The notes under the pieces were generated by a model, which saw nothing but the letters and a program-made list of their open reading frames with translations, was not told the DNA's origin and made no database searches. From NCBI RefSeq assembly GCF_900499075.1, contig NZ_UIHC01000003.1:1-64000 (forward strand): 64,000 bases of DNA, written 5' to 3'. Numbering within the stretch: position 1 is the first letter of the stretch; each line of letters begins with the position of its first letter. Positions 63,191 through 64,000 of this stretch are shown here, piece by piece. The translations under genes were made by a program, and so were the position numbers. This stretch comes from Roseinatronobacter ekhonensis (GTDB taxonomy: Bacteria; Pseudomonadota; Alphaproteobacteria; Rhodobacterales; Rhodobacteraceae).

Positions 63191-64000
63191 ATGGCCCAGA
63201 TGAACGAAATCAGCACGATCCGCCCCGAGGGTCCGACCGAGTCCCTGCCCCATAATATAGAGGCAGAACAACAGCTTCTGGGGGCGATTCTGGTCAATAA
63301 CGACATTTACGACCGCATCTCATCGCTGGTGAAGCACGATCATTTCTATGAGCCCGTCCACCAGCGGATATTCGAGATTGCGAGCGCGCGGATTGCCAAG
63401 AATGCGCTGGCCTCGCCGGTCACGCTCAAGGCGTTCATGGAAGATGACGAGGGGCTGAAAGAACTGGGCGGTGCGGGCTATCTGGCGCGCCTGGCCGCTG
63501 CCGCCATTTCCGCCTATGCCGCGCGCGACTATGCGCAGATGATCTATGACCTTGCCGTGCGGCGCGACCTGATCCGGCTGGGGCAGGATATCGCCGCACA
63601 GGCGTCGAAAATGGACGTGGCGTCGGAACCCAAAGAACAGATCGTCGAGGCCGAACAGCGGCTTTACAAGTTGGCCGAACAGGGCGTGGCCGAGCGCGGG
63701 TTTCAGAGCTTTCTCAAGGCCGTGACCGATGCCGTGCAGATGGCCAATGCCGCCTATCAGCGCGACGGGGGGCTGGCGGGTATTTCGACCGGACTGATCG
63801 ACATGGACAAGAAGCTGGGCGGGCTGCACCCCTCGGATTTGCTGATCCTTGCCGGGCGTCCGTCGATGGGGAAAACCTCGCTGGCAACGAACATTGCATT
63901 CAACATTGCCAAAGCATACCGCACGGGCCGCAAGCCCGACGGGACAGAGGGTGCGATAGAGGGCGGCGCGGTCGGGTTTTTCAGCCTGGAAATGAGCGCC
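63191..64000 (+). CDS. dnaB: replicative DNA helicase DnaB (5' part, cut by window end)
   Basis: The first 270 residues of the hexameric replicative helicase are present. The N-terminal domain starts MAQMNEISTIRPEGPTESLP and continues HNIEAEQQLLGAILVNND. The linker leads to the RecA-like core with the Walker A GRPSMGKTS (about residues 222-230), and the segment FFSLEMSA ends at the window edge. An intein insertion cannot be excluded beyond the edge. The 162-base gap to the divergent hisS holds the promoters of both genes; nothing else was recognised there. Confidence 0.96.
   Translation, partial: MAQMNEISTIRPEGPTESLPHNIEAEQQLLGAILVNNDIYDRISSLVKHDHFYEPVHQRIFEIASARIAKNALASPVTLKAFMEDDEGLKELGGAGYLARLAAAAISAYAARDYAQMIYDLAVRRDLIRLGQDIAAQASKMDVASEPKEQIVEAEQRLYKLAEQGVAERGFQSFLKAVTDAVQMANAAYQRDGGLAGISTGLIDMDKKLGGLHPSDLLILAGRPSMGKTSLATNIAFNIAKAYRTGRKPDGTEGAIEGGAVGFFSLEMSA

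Overview
The window is GC-rich chromosomal DNA that looks like a member of the Rhodobacteraceae/Paracoccaceae (Alphaproteobacteria, order Rhodobacterales). The evidence is a (3S)-malyl-CoA thioesterase and mesaconyl-CoA hydratase pair next to sdhCDAB (ethylmalonyl-CoA pathway), a ccmABCDG block, a short HisG paired with HisZ, a DUF6280 protein, and the codon and GC style throughout. No rRNA, tRNA or CRISPR array was seen. The genus cannot be fixed from the sequence alone.

Layout. (1) 1-5800 is a scarred accessory edge: the 3' end of an IS630-type transposase fused to a decapitated alpha/beta hydrolase, then an intact two-gene RND efflux operon, then the C-terminal remnant of an IS110-type transposase. 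(2) 5810-14160 is a catabolic cluster: an MhpD-like hydratase, a LysR regulator, a hydantoinase/dihydropyrimidinase, an Asp/Glu-racemase-family enzyme, a complete DctPQM TRAP transporter and an amidase. It looks like uptake and stepwise opening of a cyclic amide or related acid. (3) 14260-18452 holds a transglutaminase-like protein and an overlapping trio of CoA ligase, DsbA/FrnE-like protein and Bcr/CflA-type MFS exporter. (4) 18518-35376 is mostly housekeeping: SPFH/NfeD, prs, an HCCA-isomerase-like protein, efp, a META-domain protein, a Tat-exported molybdenum hydroxylase (IorA/IorB type), acnA, a KefB-like antiporter and cytochrome c maturation genes. (5) 35422-44672 carries glmUS, three consecutive universal stress proteins, an ASKHA/ferredoxin protein, a hemerythrin protein and a class III aminotransferase. 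(6) 44865-52828 is a central carbon block: mcl2, NnrU, a DUF1737 protein, mch, then sdhC-sdhD-sdhA-[sulfotransferase-like]-sdhB and a ClpP-fold exported protein. (7) 52836-64000 holds pyrF, a degenerate caspase-fold/peptidoglycan-binding protein, an atypical MBL protein, an acetyltransferase/hydrolase/P450 operon, hisG-hisZ-hisS and the start of dnaB.

The most interesting signals are these. The acnA and mcl2 promoters share a near-identical 20-bp block at the same distance from their start codons, and the sdh promoter carries three helically phased related palindromes, which suggests one regulator for the TCA and ethylmalonyl-CoA genes. hisS contains a strongly AT-richer internal patch. A PAPS-type P-loop gene is embedded in the sdh operon. 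The caspase-fold and MBL-fold proteins appear to have lost catalytic or metal-binding residues. The SAT-like/hydrolase/P450 operon is translationally coupled and has no recognisable pathway. A Rhodobacterales-style hairpin repeat occurs right after two stop codons in the sdh/mch region.
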